A stretch of DNA of 64,000 nt from Dasysyrphus tricinctus (Eukaryota > Arthropoda > Insecta > Diptera > Syrphidae): assembly GCA_963921185.1 (NCBI GenBank), contig OY992531.1, forward strand, positions 83,534,981-83,598,980, in the 5' to 3' direction. Shown piece by piece: positions 22,878-34,454 of the stretch. The notes beneath the pieces are model-generated. The model searched no databases. It saw only the letters and a list, made by a program, of their open reading frames with translations, and was not told the DNA's origin. The position numbers were made by a program, and so were the translations under genes. The first letter of the stretch is position 1, and the number at the start of each line of letters is the position of its first letter.

Positions 22878-23816
22878 GATTTTTTTAACGATTTAACGAT
22901 TTTTTATTGAACATTTATATACAATTTGAGTTAACTTACGACTATTAAATACATTGAAGAATATAAATCTTATGGCACATAGGGGGCCTATTGTTATACA
23001 TTGGCTTAGATTTAATAGGAAATATAAGTATATATTATACATGTCAACTTAAAATTAAAAGTCGGTTGACTTTGATGCTCTCGGGGTGTTCCGTCCCGGT
23101 TGTCCCTTGGTGGTTTGGGTGTGGTTTGGTGGAAAGGGTTGGCGTTTAGCCACGGCTGTAGGCTGACCCTGTGTCAGCGTAAAAGGAAACGGCTGCTTCG
23201 TCGTTGTCGGTGAAAATATTGGCATCCAGGGTCTCCATTACACTGAGGTACCTCGGCTCGGGATGTCGTTGCTGGGTGGCCATCCTTCTCATTAGTTGAT
23301 TGGGGTGATTGACGGTGTTCTGCACTAGCTTCTTCGCCGAATTTGCTAGGTATTTGTCCAGCGGTATAATCTTTGCTTCTCTGTAAAGATCCTCGTTCCT
23401 GTAATGCTTTCTTCGCTGCCGGTCAAAGTGGAGCCCGGTGCAGATTCTTAGCATCTTCCTCTCGAAGACTTGGAGATCTTTCATCGCTGATTTTGTAATT
23501 GTGAACCAGACTGGGAAACAGTAGCTGATTACTGGTCGCAGGAGTTGCTTGTAAACAAGTATCTTCGTCTGTTGGCTCAGTCCTGATCTTCTCCTCATCA
23601 AAGGGTGTAGTCGGTGGAATGCCCAGTTCGCTTTTCTGAGTACACTTTTTGAGTGTGGATTGAACTTTAGCAACTCGTTGAAGTTGATCCCCAGGTATTT
23701 GGTATTCCTTTTGGCGGCAATGGTGGAACCATCAGGAAGTTTCAGAACTAAGTTTCTGCAAGTGGCTGCTGAGCGACTTCTGCCGTCACGGGGTCTCCTG
23801 AAGCAAACAAGCTCCG
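22878..23816 (-). pseudogene. 5'-truncated Jockey-like non-LTR element, RT C-terminal part
   Basis: A single open frame on the minus strand (ending at 23146) encodes the end of a LINE reverse transcriptase: LVCFRRPRDGR, NTKYLGINF (the KTKYLGV-type block after the palm), then VYKQLLRPVISYCFPVW and LQVFERKMLRICTG in the thumb/connection region. The catalytic palm is absent, as expected from 5' truncation. The frame is unusually intact, which suggests a recent insertion. Exact 14 bp target duplications ATGCACCACAAGGC lie at 22864-22877 and 23817-23830. The 3' tail carries ATCGTT-type repeats instead of poly-A. Assignment to the Jockey group is by motif resemblance. Confidence 0.85.
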
Positions 23817-23830
23817 ATGCACCACAAGGC

Positions 23831-24293
23831 CTACCGTTGTTGTGTTGTGTTTCAAGTTTCTACGATGTCGGGAAGTGCTCCATAATTTTGATGATTTGTC
23901 AGTGAGTCAGTCAGTTACGGTTTTTGCGATTTTTGAAGTCCTATATCTTGGGAACCACTAATGCTAAAGAGTTGAAATTTGGTGAACCACCTTTGTTTGA
24001 TCAGTTCAGCAAATACTCCTAATTTGAAGCTTCTAACTTTATTGGTACTGAAGTTAGAGGGGGTTGAAATTCGCCTGAGTTTGCTCCTGTAAAAAGGGTG
24101 TAGTGCCACGAACTTGGCTAGGCACTACCGTGCCCTTTGATATATTTTGATAAGAAGGTGAACCATTAGGCAGTTTCGAGTACATACAATCTTCCAATAA
24201 TAAATGTTTATGCTCGGTTAGTTTGGCCTCATTCATTAAAGATAGCACCTAATCACATCATACTAAATTCCAGATGACAGTCTGACTGATTAA
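23831..24293. other. Tail of tandem array, then no gene
   Basis: The first ~75 bp complete the interrupted ~147 bp repeat unit (GGGAAGTGCTCCATAA). The rest, including GAAGTCCTATATCTTGGGAA, is probably dispersed repeat. No coding sequence recognised. Confidence 0.45.
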
Positions 24294-24612
24294 AGGTAGA
24301 ACTATAATAGTCGGAAGGGCACTGAAGCTAATGTCAAAAACCAACGAAAAGTAGCTTTCCGAACCGAAAAAAGGGGAACATACCCATAATGTAATTATCA
24401 TATATCTCTTTTTGGCGTTCCTATTTCACAAAATGTCAGTTTTACTTAAGTGAGGTGCGCTCGGGAGCGCACCTCACTTCCGTAACCAAAGTTGAACGAA
24501 ACTTGACGAAACGCGCTCCACTCCGCAATTATAGTCGCGTCAAATGCTTTCCGTGTACTCGCTTGTTTTCTTCCGACCACTTAAGTGCCCCTCCGAGCAT
24601 TATAGTTCTAGC
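24294..24612. mobile_element. Foldback MITE with central perfect hairpin, TTAA-flanked
   Basis: The ends TAGAACTATAATAGTCGGAAG and TAGAACTATAATGCTCGGAGG (right end, reverse complement) form imperfect TIRs, followed by GGGCACT on both sides. TTAA occurs at both flanks (24290-24293, 24613-24616), as in piggyBac-type insertion, but the TIR does not start with CCC, so the class is open. In the middle, 24448-24479, two 15 bp arms (AAGTGAGGTGCGCTC and its complement) meet around a 2-base loop. Confidence 0.65.
24448..24479. repeat. Perfect 15 bp-arm hairpin, 2-base loop
   Basis: AAGTGAGGTGCGCTC, GG, GAGCGCACCTCACTT. It is GC-rich in an AT-rich background and lies close to the midpoint of the TTAA-flanked element, so it is probably its folding centre. 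Confidence 0.85.
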
Positions 24613-24734
24613 TTAAGCCTCCTGAACTAAAATATTTAAATCCAAATCGTAATCATCCGTCTCAGTAAAAATTGCTCATCTGCGAGCATTGGCGTATGAA
24701 GGAATTTTTTTAAGGTGGGCAATCTTACTTCCTT

Positions 24735-26850
24735 AGTTACCTACTTACTTAAGGTGGTGCTATATTGCGTGGTGGACCAGGGCCTCAAGCAATAAGCTTC
24801 TTCCAGGTGGCTCGATTTCTAGCTAGCTTAACTTACTTTTGCCACCTGTTACGCTGTCCTCCTATATTGCTTTCTTTCAAGAACGATGTTGAAGAAGTCT
24901 ATTTCATAGCTTGACTCACAATGCACTCGTGACTTATGTCTTCGTACTGTAGAGTCGATGGTTTCCTGAACTGTCTTCACATGAAGTTCATCATGAGAAA
25001 TATGGTTAGGCCAAAAAATCCTTAAGATGTTTCGCAGACATCTATTCTCGAACGTAGCTTTCTTCTGACAGTGGGTGTTGCACGGATTCAACACATTGGA
25101 GCGGAACATTCGTTGCTTGGATTTTAGGCTTATAGAGTTGTTTCTCCATACTTTGGGCAGACTTCCGAAAACAGCCTTTGTTTTCGCAATTCGACTGATT
25201 ATATTTAGTTCGGTCATACCATCAGCAGAGAGAATACTCCCAAGATGTTGAAAACTCTATACCATCTCTACTGGTTATACAGAAATATCTACTTGAGTAG
25301 ATGAAGAATGGTGATCCTTTTGGTTTTTGAAGTATTATTCTTAAGCCCAACGGTTTCAGCTTCTCTTTCCACCCTTTTTGTCATTTGATGGAGATCCATG
25401 CTCCTATGAGGGATGTATATTTGCATTGTCCGCGTAGTCCAGATGTTTGCTGTATGATTGCAGATTCCACTGAATTCCTCCATTTGCAGTCGACAAAGCT
25501 ACATGCTGCACATTAGTTATCACCAGCAGGAACAGTATTGGTGGCAGTATACAACCCCCTCTAACCCCACTTTGGATTTCAAACTCCTCTGACAACCATC
25601 CTTTGAGGAAAACGTGACATTTGGATCGATCATATGTAGCCTTAATAACAGCAATCAATTTATCCGGGATGCCCCTCCTGCGCAAAGCCAGCCAGATAAA
25701 TTCCTGTAAGCTCTTTTGTAATTCTATAGATGGTCCTACTGTCAAGCCTACGTGTGGCCTCCTCTGCTTCTGTTGCCAATGCGTTGATATAGTTACTTTT
25801 ATCACGTCGCACATAACGGAGAATTTTTCTCATCTTCATGTGATATGAAGACACTAGCTCGTTTCTCTTTGCTCCTGGAGTATAGCTGCATTCGAGCTTT
25901 GAGCTGTTTTCTTTCTTCCATCCTAGCCGAAGTTTCTTCGAAAAGCCAGGCAATGTTTCTTCCTTGCAACCGACCGGCTATACTTTCAGCACCGGATATA
26001 AAACATTTTTCACAGCACACCAATGCTTCCGATGGAGGTGGGTTCCATGCTACTGATTGCTCTCAATCCTTGTGAAAGGTGGTCCCCTAGTTATTGGCGG
26101 ACTGTGAGATCCTTAAGTCTATCGGTATTGAAGTTGGGTATTCGGGTGTTTTCTTGATGGGATCTCCGAACTACAGCTGTACGTAATCTTACAGTAGCAA
26201 TAGCAACCATCAGATGGTGGTCCCGGGTCATTCCCATGTCCGCTCCTCTTCTGTTACGAACGTCCTGGAGACTGTTTCTAAGCCGCCGGCTGATTGCGAA
26301 GTGATGAATTTGGTTGGAAGTTGCTTGTGTGTCCGTCGACACCCAACTTACTTTGTGGCACGTCTTATGTTCAGACATGGTCTACCCTATTACAAGGCGG
26401 TTGGCGTTGCAGAAATCGACAAAACGTTCGCAACTGTTGTTGCGGTCACCAACATCATACTTTCCTATAACATGCCTGAGCCCATCATTGTCATTGCCAA
26501 CTTTGGCATTCAAGATTTCCATTACCATTATGTATGCAGCACTTGGCCAGTTATAAAAGGCTTCCTTCTGCTCAACAGAAAAGAGTTCTGAAGATTGCGT
26601 AACCTATCCTAGGTCTTTCGCACTTGTGATCTTCGACTATTTACATATATAAGGATACGCAGGCAAATGTTCTGAGACCACCACGAGGAGGTTAAACAAG
26701 TACAAGCTGTCTTCAGTTTCGCACACAAAGTTGGTTGAGGTCTTCTTCCACTTGCGTGCGCCACCTTTTACACTGTCCACCTCTGCTGCACTGTCCCACG
26801 GGTTGGATTCAAAGACGATTATGTCGTAGTAGCCCGTATATGGTGTTCAC
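24735..26850 (-). pseudogene. RTE-like non-LTR retrotransposon, old degraded copy
   Basis: Reading 5' to 3' on the minus strand, several frames give an endonuclease part (VDFCNANRLVIG, then NQIHHFAISRRLRNSLQDVR, then DHHLMVA), an internal linker (TIYRITKELTG), an RT part (RRRGIPDKLIAVIKATY, QSGVRGGCILPPILFLLVI, LDYADN where YADD is expected), and a C-terminal region (AKTKAVFGSLPKVWRN, CLRNILRIFWPNHIS). RT finger motifs between linker and GIP are deleted. It shares domain order and many residues with the copy at 47823-51240 but is much more diverged, so it is a different family or far older. It contains stops and frameshifts throughout. The 3' end is near 24735. Confidence 0.8.
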
Positions 26851-28636
26851 TATGTAGTTCCACCTAACTGGAATTGTAGACGCCACCGTTGAAATTTTGG
26901 TCACTAACACATAACCTACAACATATTAATTATTTCAGCAAATGCAACCTACATTTTCATACAAAATGTGCGTGGTCCTTTATTCCTAGATTTTTAAATG
27001 TTTAATCAGTCAAAAATTTACAATTGCCATAAGGGTGATTTTGTGTGCTTGAGACATCTAGCTAAGGATTTCTCGGAAAGTAGCCACTTGAAAAGAATGA
27101 ATGTAGCTGAAGCTTGAAGCAAGAGTGAAATTTTGTTAAACTTCTGCTACACCATACATTTATTTCTACAATTACAGCTTCTCGTTGCGGCACTGTAGTT
27201 AATATTTATCTGTCTACTTTGACAGTGCCACACGCCCAAACTACAGCTACACCAACACCATTCTGTTTGGCTTGTAATAGAGATATTGGCAAGACTTCAA
27301 ACTGAATTTTGAAGAATAAAATAAATTACGTTCAGGAGCCGTTGCAAGTTCGGTTGAGTAAAATAATTTCGCGATGTTATAAAACTTTAGAAATAGCTGA
27401 TGGCGAAAATATTTGTATCTTACCGTAGTTATCAAAAAGTTAACAGGTATTTGCAAGCCTGTTAAGTTTTGTCAAAATAATTTTGCCACCCACTGCATTT
27501 TAAATTCGATCAAATGATTTTTGTCCGCCAGTACGACCAATGTATGAAACTACGAGTGGACGAAAATTTCTTTTTCAATTTTTTCAACCTTAAACCTTGA
27601 ATATTTGTTTTAACACGCAGTCAAATTAACTTTCTCTGTATAGAGACTGGAAAAAAAACATTAAAATAATAATTTTAAACTCATTAAATCTTTCTATTGT
27701 CATCCGTTTAATTGACATAAGCAGATGGTAAAGTACTTACTTCGTCGAAAAAGCTTGCAATTATGTTTTCATAGCTGTGAATTTTAATTCCCTCATATGG
27801 ATTGCCTCTCCTTAACTCTAACTCTAAAGCCACATAATAACTGCCAAGTTGAAATATTCTTATAGTAAAAAATAGAGAATATTAAAAATACCCTAGGGGT
27901 GGTTATGGTTAGCCTCAGCATCATATAGACGTGAGAAGAGTTGCACGGTTATGCGAGGGTCCTCCAAGCTCATGACATTCCGACAGGTTAACAATCCATT
28001 TCGCCCAACCAAGCAGCACACATGCACCAGAGAGTTTAGTGCAGGACAACGACAACCGAGCCGAATGTTCATCCTTGCCAGCAGATATCCTTGCGGCTGC
28101 TTGCTTGTGTTGGTGTGTGTGTTTGTGTACGGTAATAACTCATTCAGCATTTAGAAATGGAATAATTGTATTTAACCGCTACCGACGGACGTTGCACCGG
28201 TTGGCATGAGCCGAGCCGACCCTGGACCCTGCCGAAAGCATGAGCTCAAGGAGCCATATGGAAATGAAAATACTTTTGGATAACGATTTACCACCGAAGG
28301 GGCAAAAGAGTGCAGCAGCAAGAACGCTATTTGAAGCCAAGCAGAACGATGCAACGGAACGGTTTCGTTTGTTTTAAAATTCAAATTGAAAACCGTGTTT
28401 TAGAAGGGTGCCAACCCCTACTGGTGCTCGGGTGACAATTCCAATGAGGTTATAGCATCGGAATCGGAATTAGCTGGCACAGTGACAGACAGTTTCGTCG
28501 TCAGTTATGGTTGATTGTTTTTTTTTAGCCTTCAGCGAAATTAAAGTGGATATGTGGGAATGATGCTCCTGTGGCAATCAAATTGATTGTTTATTGCATT
28601 TTTATTCAACCCCTCTCAAACAACTACATCCACCTA
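26851..28636. other. No gene supported
   Basis: AT-rich to 27890, then a GC-richer stretch (27890-28560) with TGTGTTGGTGTGTGTG near 28108. Open frames of 60-85 codons occur on both strands at 27893-28384, but none shows a recognisable domain. This is one of the few non-repetitive-looking stretches in the window, so a host exon is possible but not demonstrated. Confidence 0.35.
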
Positions 28637-29745
28637 ATAAAAAAAACGGACAAAACTGTAATAACTCGCCAATTATTGCAATTCCTAAGATCACCTTTCT
28701 TTGGCAACTTTAACAATTACACCATCCCTCCAGTCGCTGGGGTAGATTTCGTTTTCCCACACATCTTGTATCAACGGGTGCAGAATACTAGCCGTTCTGA
28801 CAGGGTCAGCTTTCAGCAACTCGGCTGATAAACCGTCAAGTCCAGCTGCTTTGTTGTTTTTGAGAAGATTTATCGAAGATTGAATTTCCAGTACTGTAGG
28901 GGGTTCGATGTCAATACCCCTTATATGATCTACGCATCTCGTTAAGCTGGGGCACTTCAGCACTCTGCTCAACAGAATCCTCATTAAGCAAGGCACAAAA
29001 GTGATCCTTCCACCTGCGCAGCTGATCCTCGATTGATACCAAAAGTGTACCATCCACATCCATTACAGGATGATTGATGTTGCTTTTCTTCCCGACAACT
29101 TCCTTGGATATTTCGTACAATTCCCTTATATCTCCTCTTCTTGCAGCGTTCTCCGCATTTTCTGCGAGACCGTCTAATTTCACCCTCTTGTCACGTCTCA
29201 CACAGCAATAGACCATCTTATGTGATAGGCGAAACTCTCTTCGGAATTCAGCCTTTCGTTGAGCATCTGCTTCGGCATTTATTTGCATCTTCAACGATTT
29301 GCGAAGCTCGATTTTATCCCAGGTGTCTTGGGATATCCAAGAGTCTCTAACTCTCGACTGCTTGGGTACAGTTTCGGATCCGGCATCCATAAAAACACTT
29401 TTTATATCACCCCACATCTCATCAATTGTTGAATGTTGTATTCCGTTTAATGACGAAGCTCTGTCGTTAAGGTTGGTGACATAGTTACGACATATGTTGG
29501 GATCACTTAAAGCATTTGTATTGAACTTCGAATTCCTTGCTGCACCCTGTGATTGACATTGTACAGCTGCAGTTCGTAGCTTGAGACTCATGAGAACCAA
29601 CTGGTGGTCGCTTGCCATATCGGCATTCTTAATTCTCCGAACATCGCACATTGACTTCCTCCATCGCTGCTGAATCATGATGTGGTCAATTTGGTTTTCA
29701 GTTGGACCATCCGGATGTACCCCGGTGATTTTGTTGCAAATCTTA

Positions 29746-30247
29746 AGGACGGTCCACACTATGCCGATCAACATTGTTGGTTAACATTGTCGATCAACAT
29801 GCTAGTGTGTACGTGAAAAACTTTCGTAGCAAACATTTGTGTGGTTTGGAATTTTCTGATTGATGCGTCAGGATCCAACCGAAGGGTTCAGGGTTCGAAT
29901 CCTGGTGGTACCCAACTTTTTTTTATTTTTTTTGTGAACAATAAAGTTAAAACGATATTATTAACATTAAATACTTATTCACAATAAATATTGCATTTTT
30001 CATCTAGTAAAAATGTGATTAATAACGCACAAAACCAATAAATTATGTTCATGAATTTAAAACCCTACAAATGTGTTCAATAAAATGAAATTTGTTGAAC
30101 AGCTTTGTCGATTGCTATCCATTTGAATCGGGTTACGTTCGGGTCAACAAATGTTGATTGGCTTTGTCGATCAACACGTCTACACTTACTCAACACTGTT
30201 GATCAACGATGTTGATCTACACAATTCGACATAATGTGGACGCGCCT
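29746..30247. mobile_element. TTA-flanked MITE (PIF/Harbinger-like), 502 bp
   Basis: The left end AGGACGGTCCACACTATGCC and the reverse complement of the right end (AGGCGCGTCCACATTATGTC) are inverted repeats. TTA flanks both sides (29743-29745, 30248-30250). The matching uninterrupted sequence in the RTE-like copy at about 49010 (GCATAAGACG) acts as the empty site. The subterminal parts are dense in GTTGATC/GATCAAC motifs. No transposase frame. Confidence 0.8.
29863..29916 (+). other. tRNA-like 3' half with a perfect box B
   Basis: GGTTCGAATCC at about 29889-29899... lies within TTCAGGGTTCGAATCCTGG, followed by TGGTACCCA and a T-run. GGTTCGAATCC equals the RNA polymerase III box B consensus, and TCAGG/CCTGG can pair as a T-arm. 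The T-run could act as a Pol III terminator. I find no matching 5' half (D-arm, anticodon arm), so this is not a tRNA gene. It could be a tRNA-derived SINE piece or a fossil tRNA captured by the MITE. Confidence 0.45.
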
Positions 30248-30750
30248 TTATGTTTAAACACAGTCCCACCCAGTACAAGACGATTAGCGTTACAAAAATC
30301 GACCAGCAAATCGCCATTTTCATTCCGTGACCCCATACCCCAAGCCATGACAAACTGAGTTAAGATGAGTGTAGAAAGCGCTATACGAATACTGGCCGCT
30401 AATACGTCATCCATCGCTAGTAGGAATAGAATTATTGGCGATAGAACATCCCCTTGTCTCGCACCCTGTTGCACTACGAAGGAGAAGGATAGCTGTCCAT
30501 TGTGTAAAACAAAACACCTTGCGTTGTCGTAGGACCCTCAAATAATGACAACAATTTTTGGGGGAATTACTCTACTAAGCAATGATCTCCATATACATTC
30601 TCGGTTAACTCGGTCAAAGGCCTAGTTAAAATCCACGAACATGATGTAAGGCGGTGATTGAAATTCCATCGACTGTTCAAGGACAATGCGCATGGTGTTG
30701 ATGTGGTCTACACACGATCGACCACTGCGAAAGCCACTTGATGCCTCCGT

Positions 30751-32430
30751 ACCCGTGACACGGGTACACGTGTTTTAAGGATTTGATACCCGTGTAAACG
30801 TGTTTGTTTTAAATACACGTGTATATAAAGAACACGAGTATTTAAAAGAAAGTGCTTCTTTTTGATGATTGCCCGACCAACGAAACGACGACGATGACGC
30901 CGACAACGACTACAAAGTACGAGTCTTGGTGTCATCTCGCTAATCTCTCACTGTGATTTTCAGTATCGTGGTTATTAAACTAGTCTCGCTGTGGTCTCGT
31001 CGTGCTCATTTCCATGGGGGAATCTGTCTCCTGGTTTTCTTCGTTTTGGTCTCGCCAAAGCATTTACACATGTTTTTTGGTCTCGCTAGAGTCTCGAAAA
31101 AGTTCTTTTTTTCAGAAATAAGGTTTTCAAGAAATAAGCTTAAACCGTAGTTTTTAAGTCCATACGTGGCTTTCTGTGTCGTGATCATTGAGTTCGTCTC
31201 ACTGTGGTCTCGCCATGCCAATTTTTACTGGGATCTGTGCCGTGGTTTTCTCGCTATGGTCTCACCATGACATTTACACGTGGTTTTTGGCATTTGGCAT
31301 GATTTGCTATAATCTCGCTATAGTCTCGCCAAAGTTCCTTTTCCATAAAATGGTAAGGTTTGAAAAAGAAATAAGTTGAACCCGTGTTTTTTTTAAGTCT
31401 ATACGTGGTTTTCTGTGTAGTTATCGTTGATATCGTCTCAATGTGGTCTTGCCGTGTTCAATTAAATTGGAATATGTGTCGTGGTTTTCTCGCTATGGTC
31501 TCGCCATGACATTTACACTTGGTTTTTTTAATTTGACATGTTTTTCCGTCATCTTGATTTGGTCTGGCCAAAGTTCTTTTTTCATAAATACGTTTTTGAA
31601 AAAGGTTCAAATAAGCTAAAAACGTGGCTTTTTAAGTCCATACGTGTTTTTCTGGGTCGTGATCACTGAGTTCGTCTCACTGTGTTCTCGCCGTACCCAT
31701 TTACATTTTTATTTGTCTGTGTCTTGGTTTTCTCGATATGGTCTGGATTTGGTCTAATCGTTTCATCTGCACGTTGTTTTATCATTGTGCACGTCTTATA
31801 AATATTACTCGTCTCACTTTAGTCTCGCCAAGGTTCAACTGTCCTACAATTACACAACACAATAAAATGAACACCAAGGCAGCAAATGAGAAAACTACAT
31901 CTTAACGGCCATTGCGAGACGAATGCCATGGCATCAAAAAAAGCCACGTGTAAACACTCTCAGCAAGATGACAAAAAGAAATTGTCATTATCGCCATCGT
32001 GCAGCCGTCATGATAAATCTTTGAAAGTTACATTAACTCAGTGAAACAAAACAAAGGGGGCGTGGCAGGGAAGTGGAAGTTTCTTAAACTAATTTTAAAT
32101 ATTTTACCGTTAAAAAAAAACTATGAAAATTTCATCAAAATCGTTATAGCCGTTTCAGGAAAACCAAATAAATATAAATTATACAGAAAATCAGGGTTAT
32201 ATGAATGGAGATTCGTATCATAAATCAATTTTTTAACTATTCAAATAATAATTGTACCTATTCTCAACGTCTGTTGCATCAGAAAACATCTTGGAAACGA
32301 TTTTCATATTAATTACACGTGTAGTAGTTAAATTTTAATTATACGTGTAAATATAAGGACACGGGTTTATGCACGGATAATTAATTACACGTGTATTTAA
32401 GTACACGTGCATTAGTGCATTTTAAGAAAG
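30751..32430. mobile_element. Candidate element with ACACGTGT-rich ends
   Basis: The left end (30751-30850) and right end (32305-32420) are both dense in ACACGTGT, TACACGTGTA, ACCCGTGT and variants. These palindromic octamers are spaced by AT-rich sequence. Between them lie four ~238 bp tandem repeats. Boundaries on the left are sharp, at the junction with the RTE-like copy, and approximate on the right. No transposase frame. Confidence 0.5.
30945..31830 (+). repeat. Four ~238 bp tandem repeats
   Basis: Units start near 30945, 31171, 31408 and 31648 with variants of TTTCTGTGTCGTGATCATTG. Each continues through GTCTCACTGTGGTCTCGCC, TGGTTTTCTCGCTATGGTCTC and GGTCTCGCCAAAGTTC. The motif GGTCTCGCC occurs two or three times in each unit, so there is a shorter internal periodicity. 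The short frames seen here are translations of the repeat. Confidence 0.75.
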
Positions 32431-34293
32431 TTCTCAATATTAACAATTATATGTATGTGTATCTAAAAAATGTACAATCCCCTACCAAAATACTTCTTCA
32501 AAAGAACCTTCCATCTTCCATCCCCATAACTAAATAATTAAATAATACAAAAGTTCTTCTGTTGTGTCTCTGATAGAAAAAATGCTCTAATTAACTACAT
32601 AATTAAACTCAAGTTATGAAGTTTAATTTGAAGTCATAATTTGTGGTTATACCAAAGCTTAAATAAAAATATAAATACAAAATTTGTCAAAAAAAACCTT
32701 TCTATTTTAATTTTAATTCTTGAAAACCACAAACCTGACATAGAAACATCAACAATATTGACAAACTTCCGTTTTAATGGGAAACTACATATTTCTCCCA
32801 ACAAGGATAATAAAGTAGTTAAATGTTCTTCATGTTTGTGTGCAAACCCTTTGACATTTTGTTCATAAATTTGTCTAAAATGATGAATATAATGTTTACA
32901 AAATATTATTGAGTCTCTCTTCTAGATATACCAACAAATATTTTAAAGAATATTTCTTTTGGCAAGGATAACGAAAAATGTTCATATGTAGGTAGGTATT
33001 CGTATAAGGACAAACACATATTTGAATTCAAAGTCAAAGAAAATGCTTGTATAGAAAATAGAACGCATTAGTAATATTCTTTTCACTCTATTTTTCGATT
33101 GAGTCATGTGGGTAGACGACGAATGACTGCACTGTTTGTTTTTAACTGGTGAATTTAATAAATCGTTTGAAACGTGGAAAACATTTTGCAGGATTATTCA
33201 TACGATTCATTTTGAAGCATTGTAGAAGAAAAGTAAACAAACCATAGACAAGGAGTCGAAAAAAACAGGATATCCACCAAATTACACCCTTCCCACTCCC
33301 TATCCCTACTCTACTACTCAAGTCATTGCAGTGATTCTGATTGGTGCTAAGCAAAAAAAGATGTTATTTCTTACAATTTTTTTAAACGGTGCATGACAAC
33401 TCGAAAATCAACAAAAAAAGGATCACACGTACGTGCTCGTATTTTAAAGAAACTTAGGGCTTAAAAATATATAGATATGGTAGGTAGATATATGAGACAA
33501 GAATGTTTAAAGGCATGAAATACGATATTTAAATTAGCTAAAACAACTTTTTAATAGTTTTAGGTGAAAAAAGAGAGAATTGAATTTTTGATCAAATATG
33601 AGTGTTTGGAAAAAAAAAGTTTAAAAAAATATTTTTGTATACTTACAATCAACTCCTTCTAGATCGAATTTCCCTATAACTCTAGTTTCTTGCCATATTT
33701 TTGTACTCCCCCCAAATTTTATCTGTAGGTATTTATTTATTTCTCTCTCTAACTCCAACTAATTTTGATATCCCACGAAGATTCGACTTAGAGGGAGCCA
33801 ACTCTGTAAATTAAATTCTTAAAGTATTTTTATAGAAAAATGGTATGCAAATCTTTATATCGGTATTCATAAAATAAAATAAAATACGAATTATCTTTAG
33901 TCAGTGAGTTTAGTGTCAAATCTTAGCAATAAATAAAAAATAATAAGCTAATTAACTAAAGTACATAGGTACATTAAACGAGTTATTAAGTTAAAAATAT
34001 TTCTGTCAAGTTTCAATGAAAATTGGCGGAGCAAAATCGCAACGTCATTTCCAAGTGATGGCCGCTGGCAGAACCGGTAGATCTTCTTCAGCCCGAGTGG
34101 GTAGTGGCCAGTGGATATAAAAATATGACACAAAACTTTGGTTTTGTATTAAAAAGAAAAAGGTTATATCTGTTAACTAATATACATATATGTACATATT
34201 TTTGTATGAACTCACAAATGTATTTGTTCTTAGATTAGCATTGTGCTTTGTATTTAACAATATTATTATTGTTGCAAACCCAACAGTTTCAAA
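32431..34293. other. No recognisable feature
   Basis: AT-rich with no supported gene. A segment at 34010-34120 (CCAAGTGATGGCCGCTGGCAG region) is GC-richer but has no clear frame. Confidence 0.35.
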
Positions 34294-34454
34294 GGGCCCA
34301 CAGACACCACACTTGTGTGCACACATGTGTCGGTGTGCGGAAATGTGTGCTGTGTGTGGGCTGGTGCACACACCGATTTTTGGTGTCAGACACGGAGCGA
34401 GTAAAAATCAAAAGTTTTTGATTTTTGGTGTCGGTGTCTCGATCGGTGTGATGT
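34294..34454 (+). mobile_element. CA/TG-rich GGGCCC-ended element, fragment 1
   Basis: This begins GGGCCCACAGACACCACACT, TGTGTGCACACATGTG, and carries GACACGGAGCGAGTAAAAATC, TTTTTGATTTTTGGTGTCGG and TCTCGATCGGTGTGATG. It is interrupted at 34455 by a 3.9 kb element and resumes at 38377 with GTATGGGGATGTGCACGCAC. The undisturbed order of these blocks is visible in reverse in fragment 2 (38415-38700). Confidence 0.65.

Larger units (their letters stand above)
28637..30750 (-). pseudogene. RTE-like copy with permuted domain order
   Basis: This is the same family as the element at 47823-51240. Read on the minus strand it begins at 30750 in the RT region (GFRSGRSCVDHI-like, through QQGARQGDVLSP and AMDDVLAASI). 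At about 30380 it switches to the endonuclease start (TTCTACACTCATCTTAACTC, then GSRNENGDLLVDF), runs through IDHIMIQQRWRKSMCDVR, SDHQLVLMSL and NNKAAGLDG, and stops near 28637 inside the RT fingers. In reference coordinates the order is 50174-50514 followed by 48796-50112. About 90 bp covering the GDLN endonuclease motif are deleted, an extra base shifts the frame near 28700, and a 502 bp MITE sits at 29746-30247. Inactive. Confidence 0.85.

Noticed and set aside
26214..26591. 125-codon plus-strand frame
   Set aside because: Antisense shadow of the RTE-like endonuclease region on the minus strand.
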